Positions 52,293 to 61,866 of a stretch of DNA of 64,000 nt are shown here, in pieces. The first letter of the stretch is position 1; each line of letters begins with the position of its first letter. The stretch lies in contig NZ_JAJSAX010000010.1 in NCBI RefSeq assembly GCF_021261315.1, positions 50,937 to 114,936 of the forward strand, read 5' to 3'. This DNA comes from Epilithonimonas sp. JDS. Its GTDB lineage: Bacteria; Bacteroidota; Bacteroidia; Flavobacteriales; Weeksellaceae. The notes beneath the pieces are model-generated. The model saw only the letters and a program-made list of their open reading frames with translations. It searched no databases and was not told the origin of the DNA. Made by a program: the position numbers and the translations under genes.

Positions 52293-53135
52293 TTAATCTG
52301 CAATAAATATTTTTTTCTTGGCAATATCAATGGTCAGAACATGACCTAGCCAGTCAATACTGGTTTTCCCTTCATAGATCAGCCCGTCAACAAAGGCGGC
52401 ATCTGTGTTTTCTACTTTGCGCAGTTGATTTGCTGTATTTATTTTTGACAGTTTTCCAATGTAATAATTATTTTCTTTCTTGAAATCGCTTTTAATAGGA
52501 ACTGCTTTAAAATCTGATTTGTTTAAAGCCAGAGCTTCCATTAACTTGGAACTGAACCAAAAGGAATTTTTTCCGGCACCGCTGTCCAGTAAAGTCTGGA
52601 TCTTCAGGGTGTCATTCAGTTCGACGTAGGTGAAAATATCAAGCGCTTTTCCTGCATAATCTGCTATTTGGATATCAATGCTTTTTTCCCCTTTTGTAGA
52701 TTTGTTAAAAAGTATTTTTTTGTTGTTATAGTCAATGGTGACAGGTGTATTTCTGAAAGGTTGCAATGAGATCATCCCGTCAATATCTCCAAATTCCAGA
52801 TCTACAATCGTATATTGCTGGTCAGTAAATACTTTATTGTTGATCTCCATACTTTTGGCGTTATATAAGTCTACGTTCAGTTCTTCACCAGTTGCTCTGT
52901 GTCCGACAAAAAAATTAGGGGTCTTTTCATTTTTGATCTTATTGGAAAATTTTGTGAAAATAGCATTGAGACCTGCTCCGGTATCAAGAATGAATTTTCC
53001 TTCCACATTATTGATTTTTGCTTTGATGATAATGTGTCCGTTACTGTTGACCTCAAAAGGAATTTGCGCGTTCGTTTTAGAAGATAATAAGATGAATACT
53101 AGACAAATGCTGTAGGTGAATATTAATCTTTTCAT
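52293..53135 (-). CDS. Exported retropepsin-like aspartic protease with two active-site motifs
   Basis: 280 residues. Signal peptide to about SKTNAQ. Two aspartic-protease motifs lie in one chain: FILDTGAGLNA (about residue 50) and TLLDSGAGKNSFW (about residue 182). Retropepsins normally have one per chain and dimerise; here both halves are present, resembling a pepsin-like bilobal protein, and the C-terminal half ends WLGHVLTIDIAKKKIFI. It is probably periplasmic. It lies downstream of a truncated serine hydrolase on the same strand, 158 nt apart. Confidence 0.85.
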   Translation of the reverse strand: MKRLIFTYSICLVFILLSSKTNAQIPFEVNSNGHIIIKAKINNVEGKFILDTGAGLNAIFTKFSNKIKNEKTPNFFVGHRATGEELNVDLYNAKSMEINNKVFTDQQYTIVDLEFGDIDGMISLQPFRNTPVTIDYNNKKILFNKSTKGEKSIDIQIADYAGKALDIFTYVELNDTLKIQTLLDSGAGKNSFWFSSKLMEALALNKSDFKAVPIKSDFKKENNYYIGKLSKINTANQLRKVENTDAAFVDGLIYEGKTSIDWLGHVLTIDIAKKKIFIAD

Positions 53136-53293
53136 AGTTATTTTTATAGGGTTGAAATATTAATATAATGCTAGGGATGATTTTTGTATACTAATTAAGG
53201 TAATTCAGTTTTTTAGTTGTTTCTATGGTGTTTTTGAAAGATCAAATATAGGTTTAAAAGAAGTTTATCTGACTAAATAATGTTTTTTTAGAA

Positions 53294-53977
53294 CTAGTTA
53301 AGTAGTAACTTTGATCTCAATTCAAAACCGTATTTATATAAATCTTCATAAATGTCGAAAAATTTGTCTTCGTCTGCCTCACCCAATAAGGTGTTGAAAG
53401 ATACGATCACAGCTACTTCTTTGTTTAGATCAGAAAGCATAAATGTTCTTACCCCCGGATCAGAACCATTGTGGCCAATTCTTGTACCTCCCATTTTTGT
53501 TGCCCAGAAAATTCCTGAATTAAGCTTGTCAGGTTTGACATTGTCAGGTTTATTAGATTTTGTGAAGTGAAAACGGAGCATTTCTTCTGCCAGTTCTTTT
53601 TTTAGTAATCTCGTGTTATTATATTTTCCATCATTCAGCAGGGTGATAAAAAATCTTGAAAGCTCCTCTACAGAAGTGCGGACACCGCCATCTGGATAGG
53701 TTATACCCTGATATAATGGTATTGAATTTATTTTACCGTTTTCCTTTTGATAAAGTTTGGAGTGGTTCCTTAAATTGATTTCCGATAGGCTCCAACCTGA
53801 ATTTTTCATCTTTAAAGGTTTGAAAATATATTTTTTACTGTATTCACTAAGTTTTTGTCCCGTTCTCAACTCAATGATATAGCCTACAAGTCCTGTACCT
53901 ATATTGGAATAGTCGCGATTTGTACCCGGTTTTGAATTTAGAAAATTATCCTGATCGTAAATAAAAAGTGAGTGCAA
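53294..53977 (-). pseudogene. Serine hydrolase (beta-lactamase/PBP4-like) lacking its N-terminus
   Basis: About 227 residues from a TTG; no ATG precedes it. It retains the YSN motif (RDYSNIGTGLVGYIIE) and the C-terminal HNGSDPGV that replaces KTG in this family. The N-terminal third with the catalytic SxxK is absent: only about twelve more codons are open upstream, and the outer-membrane gene ends 94 nt beyond. Without the nucleophile it cannot be active, so I call it a 5'-truncated pseudogene. Confidence 0.8.
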
Positions 53978-54071
53978 AACTGATAACGAAATGTAAACTT
54001 TATTTCATTTATCCTATACCGTATTGGTGAGAATAATTTACGTATTACAGAACAAGAATAGTTGAGACATT

Positions 54072-56447
54072 TTAATAAGATGCCCTTTTTCGTTCGTCAT
54101 CACTTGCTGTTGTCCGGTTTCTTGATGCTGCTGCATCTTTGCCGATGTGATAAAGAAGACTTACAGAGACGAATCTGCTCTCCCTTTGATGAAAAAATCG
54201 GCTGTTCTGATCCTGAAAATTGATTCTGACATAATTACTGTTGGTATTAAATAAATCCGTTACAGCAAACTTCAATGTTCCTGCTTTTCTCATCACATCC
54301 ATTTTCACACCGAGATCTATGAAGTAATTTGTTTGTGCACGATAGACACCCTGAATTCCAGCACTATTATATGTCCCATTGATTTCAGCCTTTAAGCCTG
54401 ATTTCTTATCAATCAGAAAAGACTGCGTAAGTGAAGAATAGAATGAGAACATATGATAATCATAACTTCCTGACAGATAATCGGACTTTTCGCGCTGTTG
54501 GTAAATATCTGCTAACAGATTGAGATCCCACCAAGAGATTGGCTTAAACTGTGCCGAAAATCTCAGACCAGCCATTGTACTTAGCCCAAGGTTTGCGTGA
54601 GTACCGTAAGAACTGTTCGTCTCGTTGTCCTGAACATCAATATTTGTAAAGACATCTTTGGTAGAAGAAAAATAGGCGGTGAGATTGTAGTTTTGTTTGA
54701 AGGTGTATCCAGCCTCTACACTGTTTACAAAGGCGGGTTGAAGTGCTGGGTTTCCGACATAAAAATTATAAGGCGATGAATAGCGCTTAGCAGGATTTAG
54801 GCGGTTATATTCAGGGCGTTCAATTCTGTATGCATAATTAAGTTGGAACTCATGGTTATCATTGAGCTTGTATTGTAGAAATGCTGTTGGGAACAATTTT
54901 AAATAATTCCTTTTATTAAGAATGTCCTGATTCTTCTGATGCCCAACGGTTCTGGTATATTCTCCACGTAGTCCGCCTTGGAATTTCAAACTTCCCAATG
55001 TTCCGGAGACACTAGTGTAGAGCGAAGCAACATCTTCTTTGTATGTGAAATTACTGTTATTGTTATCAACAGCTGTAAACTTAGCATCTTGCCGGTTGTA
55101 GTAATCGAAAATATTGATGCTTTTGGTAGCGCTGAATTTTAACCCTGAGCTGATTTCCAGTCCATCAGATAATTTCGCTTGATAATCTGCTTTACCCGAA
55201 AGGATGCTGATGTCCTGAGAACTTGGGGTAAAGATCTGAAAAAAGTTATTGGTTTGCGTACCATCAGAAAGCAGCGTCGTACTATCTGTGAAGGAAAGGT
55301 TACTGTTTCGAAAGGGCGAGTAGTCAAGATCAATATTAAGACTGCTTTTGGCAGAGTCCAACTTAAGATTATAATTAAGATTATAGGCGTACTGGCTTCC
55401 CTTAACAGAACCATAACTTTCTGTAGTTATCAGCGAATCAAGTTTCATTGCAGAGGAGTAGATTTGGGTACGTGATCTGCCATCTGAGTCACCTCTTCGG
55501 TTGTTTCCAGTAATCAGAAATCCCAGCAATTGGTTTTGAGATAGTTGATAATCAACACCAAAGCGATACGAATGCGTATCAGATTTATAGACGGTGCGGT
55601 TCAGGGCATTCCAGATTGAGTTACCGTAATTAATATCGCTGTTGTGGTCCTGAATCGTATGACGTTGCGTAAAACCGTAGTTTCCATAGACATTCCATTT
55701 ATCTTTTCGGTAATTAAATGTTATACTTCCTGAATATCCGGTGTAATGACCCTGTGTGATTCCACTGTTTAGACTAAGGTTGAAACCCTTCTTTTTTGAT
55801 TTTTTGGTAATGATATTTACAATAGAAGCACCCTCTGCCTCAAACCTTGCAGGAGGATTGGAGAAAATCTCGATCTGAGCCACTTGATCTGAAGGAATTC
55901 CCTGAAGGTAAGTAGCCAAATCGTCCCCTGAAACCTGTAATGGTTTGCCATCCATATAAATCCGAACGTTTTTACGATTAGCTGTTATTGTATTTGAAGA
56001 GGTAATCTGTACACCAAGAGCTTTACCCACAGCTTCCCACGCGCTTCCACCCGAGGAAATAATGCTGTTTTCCACATTAAAACTGACCCGGTCAATCTTC
56101 CTTTCTATCAAAGGTCTCTTTTTACTGATGGTAACTTCTTGTATTGTAGTCTCACTTTTGTGCATTACAAGCGCTAAATTTTCTGTCGGAAGATCCACAA
56201 TCTGCGTCAAAGTCTGATAGCCTGAAAGTGCAGCAGTGATTTCATAGGTTCCGGCTTCGCCGAATGTCAAAGTGTAATATCCAAGATCCGAAAAAGCAGT
56301 GGAAACTATTTTTTGGTCCTTTGTTAAAGTAATGGTCGCAGCGTCTACCATATGACCGTCGGCATCTATCACAGTACTTTTAAGAATATTCTGTGATTGC
56401 AAAAATCCTGAAATAATTAACAGGATAAATAAAGTTGTATTTTTCAT
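54072..56447 (-). CDS. TonB-type outer-membrane beta-barrel protein
   Basis: 791 residues. Signal peptide to about GFLQSQ, a carboxypeptidase-regulatory-like domain (about 22-95, STAFSDLGYYTLTFGEAGTY), a plug (VGKALGVQITSSNTITANRK, IPSDQVAQIEIFSNPPARFE, EGASIVNIITKK) and a barrel. It then has an extra C-terminal tail after the last strand (SVSLLYHIGKDAAASRNRTT), typical of the OMP_b-brl_3 group. Such proteins are often controlled by an adjacent OmpR-type system, as here: it is divergent from a histidine kinase and response regulator. The ligand is unknown. Confidence 0.92.
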   Translation of the reverse strand: MKNTTLFILLIISGFLQSQNILKSTVIDADGHMVDAATITLTKDQKIVSTAFSDLGYYTLTFGEAGTYEITAALSGYQTLTQIVDLPTENLALVMHKSETTIQEVTISKKRPLIERKIDRVSFNVENSIISSGGSAWEAVGKALGVQITSSNTITANRKNVRIYMDGKPLQVSGDDLATYLQGIPSDQVAQIEIFSNPPARFEAEGASIVNIITKKSKKKGFNLSLNSGITQGHYTGYSGSITFNYRKDKWNVYGNYGFTQRHTIQDHNSDINYGNSIWNALNRTVYKSDTHSYRFGVDYQLSQNQLLGFLITGNNRRGDSDGRSRTQIYSSAMKLDSLITTESYGSVKGSQYAYNLNYNLKLDSAKSSLNIDLDYSPFRNSNLSFTDSTTLLSDGTQTNNFFQIFTPSSQDISILSGKADYQAKLSDGLEISSGLKFSATKSINIFDYYNRQDAKFTAVDNNNSNFTYKEDVASLYTSVSGTLGSLKFQGGLRGEYTRTVGHQKNQDILNKRNYLKLFPTAFLQYKLNDNHEFQLNYAYRIERPEYNRLNPAKRYSSPYNFYVGNPALQPAFVNSVEAGYTFKQNYNLTAYFSSTKDVFTNIDVQDNETNSSYGTHANLGLSTMAGLRFSAQFKPISWWDLNLLADIYQQREKSDYLSGSYDYHMFSFYSSLTQSFLIDKKSGLKAEINGTYNSAGIQGVYRAQTNYFIDLGVKMDVMRKAGTLKFAVTDLFNTNSNYVRINFQDQNSRFFHQRESRFVSVSLLYHIGKDAAASRNRTTASDDERKRASY

Positions 56448-56471
56448 AATGCAAACCTACAACTGCCCTTT

Positions 56472-56526
56472 GTTAAGGCTGGTTAATGATTGTTAAACAA
56501 TATTATCCAAGGTTAATTATGGTTAA
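56472..56526. promoter_or_regulatory. Five GTTAA repeats on a 10-bp grid, candidate response-regulator operator
   Basis: GTTAA begins at 56472, 56482, 56492, 56512 and 56522, exactly ten or twenty bases apart, with the grid position at 56502 empty. OmpR/PhoB-class regulators bind direct repeats spaced 10-11 bp (CpxR uses GTAAA-N5-GTAAA). The array lies between the divergent outer-membrane gene and its neighbouring kinase/regulator genes. Confidence 0.75.
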
Positions 56527-56577
56527 ATATAAAGGTGAATTTTTTAATTATTCCTAAATTATTATCAAATTAGCAAT

Positions 56578-58041
56578 ATGAAATGGTTATCTCACCGAAA
56601 TGCCCAGCCACTTGTCTATGTTGCAATGATTGCCAGTATTGGTCTTCAGATTGCGTGGCTGGTGCAATTGTTCGATGCTCAAAAACTACAGGTTAAAAGA
56701 GATCTTGATCAAGCTGTCGCAAATGCTGCGAGAATGAGCGAATATCTTAGTGTGGCACCGGGACATGAAAACAATGCTAATTTCAAAAGTTTTTTTCTTT
56801 CCCCACAGTGGCTCCAGCTTAAGCAGGCATATACACAAATGCGCCATATGGGTATTATGAGCCGTTTTGAGTCATCATTCCGAAACGATAGCACCCAAAT
56901 TAAAATTGCACTTCGCATTGCCAACAATAGTTCAGCGCCAAAAAAAGCCCGAAAGATCTCTATTCTGGACGATGGAGAGACAATGGAATCAGTTATAAAA
57001 GAGGATAGGAGAGACCTGATAAGAATGGACAGTCTGGTGAAGCTAGAATGTGAACGTCAGAAAATCAATGAAGACAGCTTTTATATTCTTTATGATTATA
57101 TGACTGGAAAACCGGGATCTAGGGAAAATTGGATAAGATCCAAAAATGCTGATTATAAAAGTGAGCATTTCGGATACAACCTTAATTTTTTTATTCATTC
57201 CTATCAGCTTGTAGTTCCATCACTTACCAAAACACTATTCTACAGAATGCGTTATTATCTCGGCTCGTCATTTGCAATGATATTGCTTACAGGACTTGCA
57301 TTTTGGTTCCTATTCAAAGTTATGCGCAGCGAAAGGTTTTATACCAATGCCCGTTTAGCTTTCACCGGAAATATGACCCACGAACTGAAAACACCTGTTG
57401 CAGTCATTGAAGCGGCTCTTGATTCAATTACAAGATATGAGCTGGCTAATGATCCAATTCGCATGGATCATTATCTTAAAATCAGCAAAAATGAAATCCA
57501 TAGGTTGAACCAGATCATTGACAAGGTATTGAATCTCGAACAGCTAGATAATGGTAATATCAACCTTAGAATGGAACTTTATGATATTCAGCAGGGCCTT
57601 GAAAGTGTAGTATTATCGATGCGTCTGCGGGAAAATAGTGGTTTGGTAAAGATAGACTACCAACCATCTGAAGATCCTTGTTTTGTGAATGGTGATCCGG
57701 TACATCTTACCAATGTTTTCTATAATCTATTAGATAATGCAATCAAGTATAGCGGCTCAAAGCCTGTCATTAAAGTGAGCTGTAAATGTACAACAAGTCA
57801 CGTGCTTATTATGTTTCAGGATAATGGGCCAGGCATTGAAAATATTTATAGAACACGTATTTTTGAACGTTTTTTCAGAATCCCGGAGAATCCCGATATT
57901 CATAACGTTAAAGGAACCGGGCTGGGTCTTCACTATGTTAAGGAGATTATTAACAGACACGGAGGAAAGATAGAGGTTTCAGGAATTCTGGGGCAAGGCA
58001 CATTATTTACAATTTACTTACCTGCTTACGATGAAATATAA
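56578..58041 (+). CDS. Sensor histidine kinase
   Basis: 487 residues. A first membrane helix (VYVAMIASIGLQIAWLVQLF) is followed by a periplasmic sensor of about 190 residues with no named fold, then a second helix (about 228-248, SFAMILLTGLAFWFLFKVMR). The HisKA domain has FTGNMTHELKTPVAVIEAAL (H268), and the HATPase domain has NVFYNLLDNAIKYSG, FQDNGPGI and GTGLGLHYVKEII. It overlaps the response regulator by 11 nt. It probably senses an envelope signal and controls the divergent outer-membrane gene. Confidence 0.95.
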   Translation: MKWLSHRNAQPLVYVAMIASIGLQIAWLVQLFDAQKLQVKRDLDQAVANAARMSEYLSVAPGHENNANFKSFFLSPQWLQLKQAYTQMRHMGIMSRFESSFRNDSTQIKIALRIANNSSAPKKARKISILDDGETMESVIKEDRRDLIRMDSLVKLECERQKINEDSFYILYDYMTGKPGSRENWIRSKNADYKSEHFGYNLNFFIHSYQLVVPSLTKTLFYRMRYYLGSSFAMILLTGLAFWFLFKVMRSERFYTNARLAFTGNMTHELKTPVAVIEAALDSITRYELANDPIRMDHYLKISKNEIHRLNQIIDKVLNLEQLDNGNINLRMELYDIQQGLESVVLSMRLRENSGLVKIDYQPSEDPCFVNGDPVHLTNVFYNLLDNAIKYSGSKPVIKVSCKCTTSHVLIMFQDNGPGIENIYRTRIFERFFRIPENPDIHNVKGTGLGLHYVKEIINRHGGKIEVSGILGQGTLFTIYLPAYDEI

Positions 58042-58720
58042 AATACTTTATGCCGAGGATGAAGGCACTTTGGCGGAAATTATAAGTGATGGACTTAGAA
58101 GCAGTGGATATGATGTGATGCTCGCTAAAGACGGAGTATCAGCTTACCAGATGTTTCAGGATGATACACCACATCTTTGTATTCTTGATATTATGATGCC
58201 TTTGAAAGATGGATATACCCTAGCTGAAGACATTCGGAAAATTGACCGTATTGTTCCTATCATTTTTCTAAGTGCCAAATCGCTTGGCGATGACGTAGTC
58301 AAAGGTTTCAGGAGTGGTGGAAACGATTATCTAAAAAAGCCATTTACGATGGGTGAGCTTCTGGTGCGTATTGAAAGCCTGCTCGAAAGATTTGGTAATA
58401 CTCAGTCGGAGAAATTGTCAACTTTAAACCATCAAAAATTTGGTGCCTGTGAACTAAATACCCTAAATCAGGAACTGATAACACCGAAAGCCTCTTATAA
58501 AATCTCCTATAAAGAAACCGCCATCCTGAAATTGCTGCTGGAAAACAAAAACGATGTCCTACAAAAGCAAGCTGCACTAATGAAAATTTGGGGTGATGAC
58601 AGCTATTATAATTCTAGAAGTATGGATGTTTTTATGTCCCACCTTCGAAAGATGTTAAAAGATGATGCAGGAATTGAATTGATGAGTATTAGAGGAATTG
58701 GGTACAAACTTATTTGCTAG
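58031..58720 (+). CDS. OmpR-family response regulator
   Basis: 229 residues. The receiver domain has acidic pocket YAEDE, phospho-acceptor D53 (LCILDIMMPLKDG), T/S switch FLSAK and K in DYLKKPFT. The C-terminal winged helix has SYKETAILKLLLENKNDVLQ and SRSMDVFMSHLRKMLK, ending RGIGYKLIC. Overlap with the kinase indicates coupled translation. Its likely binding site is the GTTAA array upstream of the pair. Confidence 0.95.
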   Translation: MKYKILYAEDEGTLAEIISDGLRSSGYDVMLAKDGVSAYQMFQDDTPHLCILDIMMPLKDGYTLAEDIRKIDRIVPIIFLSAKSLGDDVVKGFRSGGNDYLKKPFTMGELLVRIESLLERFGNTQSEKLSTLNHQKFGACELNTLNQELITPKASYKISYKETAILKLLLENKNDVLQKQAALMKIWGDDSYYNSRSMDVFMSHLRKMLKDDAGIELMSIRGIGYKLIC

Positions 58721-59263
58721 CAAATTTGATATGAGAATCTATAAACGAAAGTAATAAGACTCAACATTCTTAATTATCTTATGAATGTTCCTTTAATATG
58801 TTAGGCAACAATGTTCTACTTTATTAATTCAGAAACTCATCCATTGACTAATTCTGTGAGTGCTTTCAAAGATGCTGTTTTATGCTACTAGGTGCAACGC
58901 AAACTAGTTAGTACGCGATCAGCACATGATTGGTTTCAGGACTAATTGATGGCATTACTAGTGCAATTTCCAATAAATATCAACCGGATCAATTGGATAT
59001 AAGACAGGTCAGAACCGAACTTGAAGATAACTGAAATAGTAATAATTAAATACATTACAATTTACTATTCATTTTCGTCATTTGAACCGGTTTAATTTTA
59101 TAAATAAATTATATTTAAATATAATCAAATTATTATAAAGTAAATACTGATAAATATCATTTATATATGATTTACTTTAAATAAAATCAATATTTGTTTG
59201 GTTTTTTATAATTTTGTGAATAACCATGATATGCAGCACGAAAACAATAATCTAATATTGACA
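58721..59263. other. Intergenic region with a short coding-like remnant
   Basis: The plus frame 58930-59034 reads LVSGLIDGITSAISNKYQPD then QLDIRQVRTELEDN and a stop. It has protein-like composition in an AT-rich region, so it may be the tail of a lost gene. A -7 box TAATTTTG (59209-59216) serves the following gene. Nothing else is visible. Confidence 0.4.
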
Positions 59264-60442
59264 ATGAAACAGATTTTAAAAACTAATATTTTAATTCTAA
59301 TTACTTCCTTTTTATTTAATTCCAATTTTAATTCTCAGGTAAGACCAGATGCAGTTTATGGCGATTACAATGGTTATTGGACTTCCACTAATGCAAATGG
59401 TACGCTTTCCCGCGAAACTAATAATCTGGTAGGTTTTACTATTGGTTCCACAATATATGGAACTGGTGCAGATAACTCAGTGTTGACTTCCCACGGAATT
59501 ACCAATTTCGTAAACGAAAATTACAAGGCTTTTCCATCTTCATTTTCCGTACTTTCTACTGCTAATGATTTTTTGATTGGTCAGCCGGCTTATGCCAATG
59601 GTGTGCTGCAGACAAATGCAACAAAACCAAATCTATCTTGTGATTTTTCTTTAGCCTATTACTTGAGAGACGGAAAGAATGGATTAGATCTCAGCACGGC
59701 AATTTTTAATATTCCGAAACAAGATTTAGTTTATTATGTAAATGTATTAGCAGACATTAATCCATCATGCATATCCGATAATATTCCAGATATCATTGTG
59801 ACACAGGTCGGCGAACCTCATGCTACGTTTACAGATATATTCAAGTTTACAGATATAAATGGTGTTACAATAGGGAACGAAAAAGCTGTTGCGTTTTCAT
59901 CCGCAACGCCAGTAGGGAAAGCACAATGGAATTTTTATTCAGCATCAGTTGCTTGTCCTTATCCATTTAATTCTGGTTTTTCCAACACGCCTAGAGATGT
60001 TCGGGTTTTGACCTTTAAATTAAGTGATTTTGGAATTACGTTGGCAAATTATACCTCGGCAGTCAAATTTGTACAAGTTTTATCCGGATTTAGTGATGTG
60101 GCTTTTTCTGCATACAGTACCAACTCGATGTCTCTGTATTGTCTGGAAAATGCCGTTACCACAGGAACTGCTTTGGATACTAGGAGTGGAATCACTTCTC
60201 TAAACAGGGCCGGAGCTGAAACGGTAAATAACAATTGGCCAATGGTAAGAAAAGGCGGATATCTGGCTTTGGAATCTAACAAAAAACCATTCGTCATAAC
60301 CAGAAGCTCTACTGCCAATCTTGCCAACATCACAAATCCTGTAGAAGGTATGATGGTGTATGATACCACGGAAAATTGCCTCAAGATATATGTGAATGCC
60401 GCAATTGGGTGGAGATGTTACAACAAAAAAACCTGTCCTTAA
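59264..60442 (+). CDS. Secreted protein of unknown function with C-terminal fibre-type block
   Basis: 392 residues from ATG 59264 (MKQILKTNILILITSF). The signal peptide ends near NFNSQ. A large beta-rich body has no family I know (VRPDAVYGDYNGYWTSTNAN, VLADINPSCISDNIPDIIVT). The last 45 residues contain NPVEGMMVYDTTENCLKIYV and GWRCYNKKTCP, a block common at the ends of Bacteroidetes secreted proteins. The three late Cys may be disulfide-bonded. It lies 1 nt before the next gene, so the two form an operon. Confidence 0.75.
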   Translation: MKQILKTNILILITSFLFNSNFNSQVRPDAVYGDYNGYWTSTNANGTLSRETNNLVGFTIGSTIYGTGADNSVLTSHGITNFVNENYKAFPSSFSVLSTANDFLIGQPAYANGVLQTNATKPNLSCDFSLAYYLRDGKNGLDLSTAIFNIPKQDLVYYVNVLADINPSCISDNIPDIIVTQVGEPHATFTDIFKFTDINGVTIGNEKAVAFSSATPVGKAQWNFYSASVACPYPFNSGFSNTPRDVRVLTFKLSDFGITLANYTSAVKFVQVLSGFSDVAFSAYSTNSMSLYCLENAVTTGTALDTRSGITSLNRAGAETVNNNWPMVRKGGYLALESNKKPFVITRSSTANLANITNPVEGMMVYDTTENCLKIYVNAAIGWRCYNKKTCP

Positions 60443-60443
60443 A

Positions 60444-60980
60444 ATGAAAAAAATCTTACTATTTTTTCTGTTTATTTTCCTTATCAATACAGTTTCTGCT
60501 CAAGTCATTTTCGGGGATAATGTTGGAACTGCCGCAAATAAAACATCTGTGTTGATGGAATTTTCAAATGCCGGAAACCGGGGAATCATTTTGCCTTACA
60601 TTACTGATAAAACAGGTCTTACAACACCTGGAAGTATTATACTGAACGCTACAACGCCAACCGCAGCAAAAGTAGAGTATTACAATGGTACAACTTGGGT
60701 TGACCTGAGTGTTCAGACGGCGAATGTATCCGCATTTCTTGGGATTCAGCCGGCTGCAAAAGAAAATGCAAACGCAAAAATGATCATCGGAAGTGCAACT
60801 TCCACAGCGGATGGGATTCTGGTTTTGGAATCTGCAAACAAAGCAATGGTGCTGCCTGTTGTCTCATCTTATCAGGATATCGTCAATCCCGCACCGGGGA
60901 TGATGGCATTGGTCAACAACGGCGGTATCAAAACATTGGCTGTCTACAATGGAAATCAGTGGAGTTTTTGGAATTATTAG
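60444..60980 (+). CDS. Secreted protein related in style to the preceding one
   Basis: 178 residues from ATG 60444 (MKKILLFFLFIFLINTVSAQ, signal peptide). It has GNRGIILPYITDKTGLTTPG, EYYNGTTWVDLS and NPAPGMMALVNNGGIKTLAV followed by YNGNQWSFW. The PGMMALVN...YNGNQWSFW block parallels the C-terminal block of the upstream protein, suggesting a shared domain type. It is probably exported together with it. No enzymatic motif is seen. Confidence 0.75.
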   Translation: MKKILLFFLFIFLINTVSAQVIFGDNVGTAANKTSVLMEFSNAGNRGIILPYITDKTGLTTPGSIILNATTPTAAKVEYYNGTTWVDLSVQTANVSAFLGIQPAAKENANAKMIIGSATSTADGILVLESANKAMVLPVVSSYQDIVNPAPGMMALVNNGGIKTLAVYNGNQWSFWNY

Positions 60981-61395
60981 TGATTGGTAAACGAAGAATT
61001 CAAAAGAGCAGAGTGTAAACAACGATAAGTCCAACTGTTGAAACTGGTATTATACTGGTAGTAAAATGTTGAAATCATTATCCTTTTTCGATTGTTCCAT
61101 TAGGAAGTGATACTGAGGTAAGATCTTGAATCTGTCCTTATTAATCTACTATTTATTACGTTGATCTTATTTAGTGAACTTGTCATGTATATATAATAGC
61201 TGCTAGATTTAACATGGTTTATCATTTAATGCTTAATAACTAAAGCAAGAGGGATATTGTTAAAAAATAAATTAAAAGATATAAATCTCACTGATAATTT
61301 TGTTTACTTCAATCTTCTACCATGAAGAATAAAAGCAGTAAAGACAAATTAGTTAACTAAAGCAAATTAAATATTCTTTAAGGGAATGTGGAAAG
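60981..61395. other. 415-bp intergenic region
   Basis: I see no gene, no strong hairpin and no full promoter match here. Confidence 0.4.
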
Positions 61396-61866
61396 TTATC
61401 TTACATGTGTGAAAATTATCCTGCATAAAAATAATATAACTACAGATGCAGAAAAAAGATAGATATTGGCAACTTTGTTGATCGTAATTTTCTTCTTATT
61501 TAGATGTTGTAATAAGAGTATGATTAAAGTACTGACAATAATATTGATATTATGCTCTCGAAGCATAATAATTTTCGCATTATCACTGCTGTTAAAAACT
61601 ATATCCTTTAAAAAAAACAAAACATAAATAATCCAGGATGAAAAAAAAATATTTAGGTAATGAACTAAATTCAATCCGCCGAATATTGTTGTTCTTTTCT
61701 GAATAGACATCAATATTAAATAATCTATACCAAATCCGCTAACGATTATTGTAAAGCCAATCAAAGGACTATTACCTAATAATATTTTACTTACGAAAAA
61801 ATTGGTTAGAATAACAAAAGTTGCGACTGCCAGTAGGTGCAAGATTGCAGTGGAAAAATTTTTCAT
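61396..61866 (-). CDS. Polytopic membrane protein of unknown function
   Basis: 156 residues from ATG 61866 (MKNFSTAILHLLAVATFVIL); the longer start at 61920 puts a polar segment in front of the first helix. Four to five membrane helices are likely: AILHLLAVATFVILTNFFV, IGFTIIVSGFGIDYLILM, YLNIFFSSWIIYVLFF, IIVSTLIILLLQHL and FSASVVILFLCRIIF. There is no family motif. It stands alone in a gene-poor region. Confidence 0.55.
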   Translation of the reverse strand: MKNFSTAILHLLAVATFVILTNFFVSKILLGNSPLIGFTIIVSGFGIDYLILMSIQKRTTIFGGLNLVHYLNIFFSSWIIYVLFFLKDIVFNSSDNAKIIMLREHNINIIVSTLIILLLQHLNKKKITINKVANIYLFSASVVILFLCRIIFTHVR

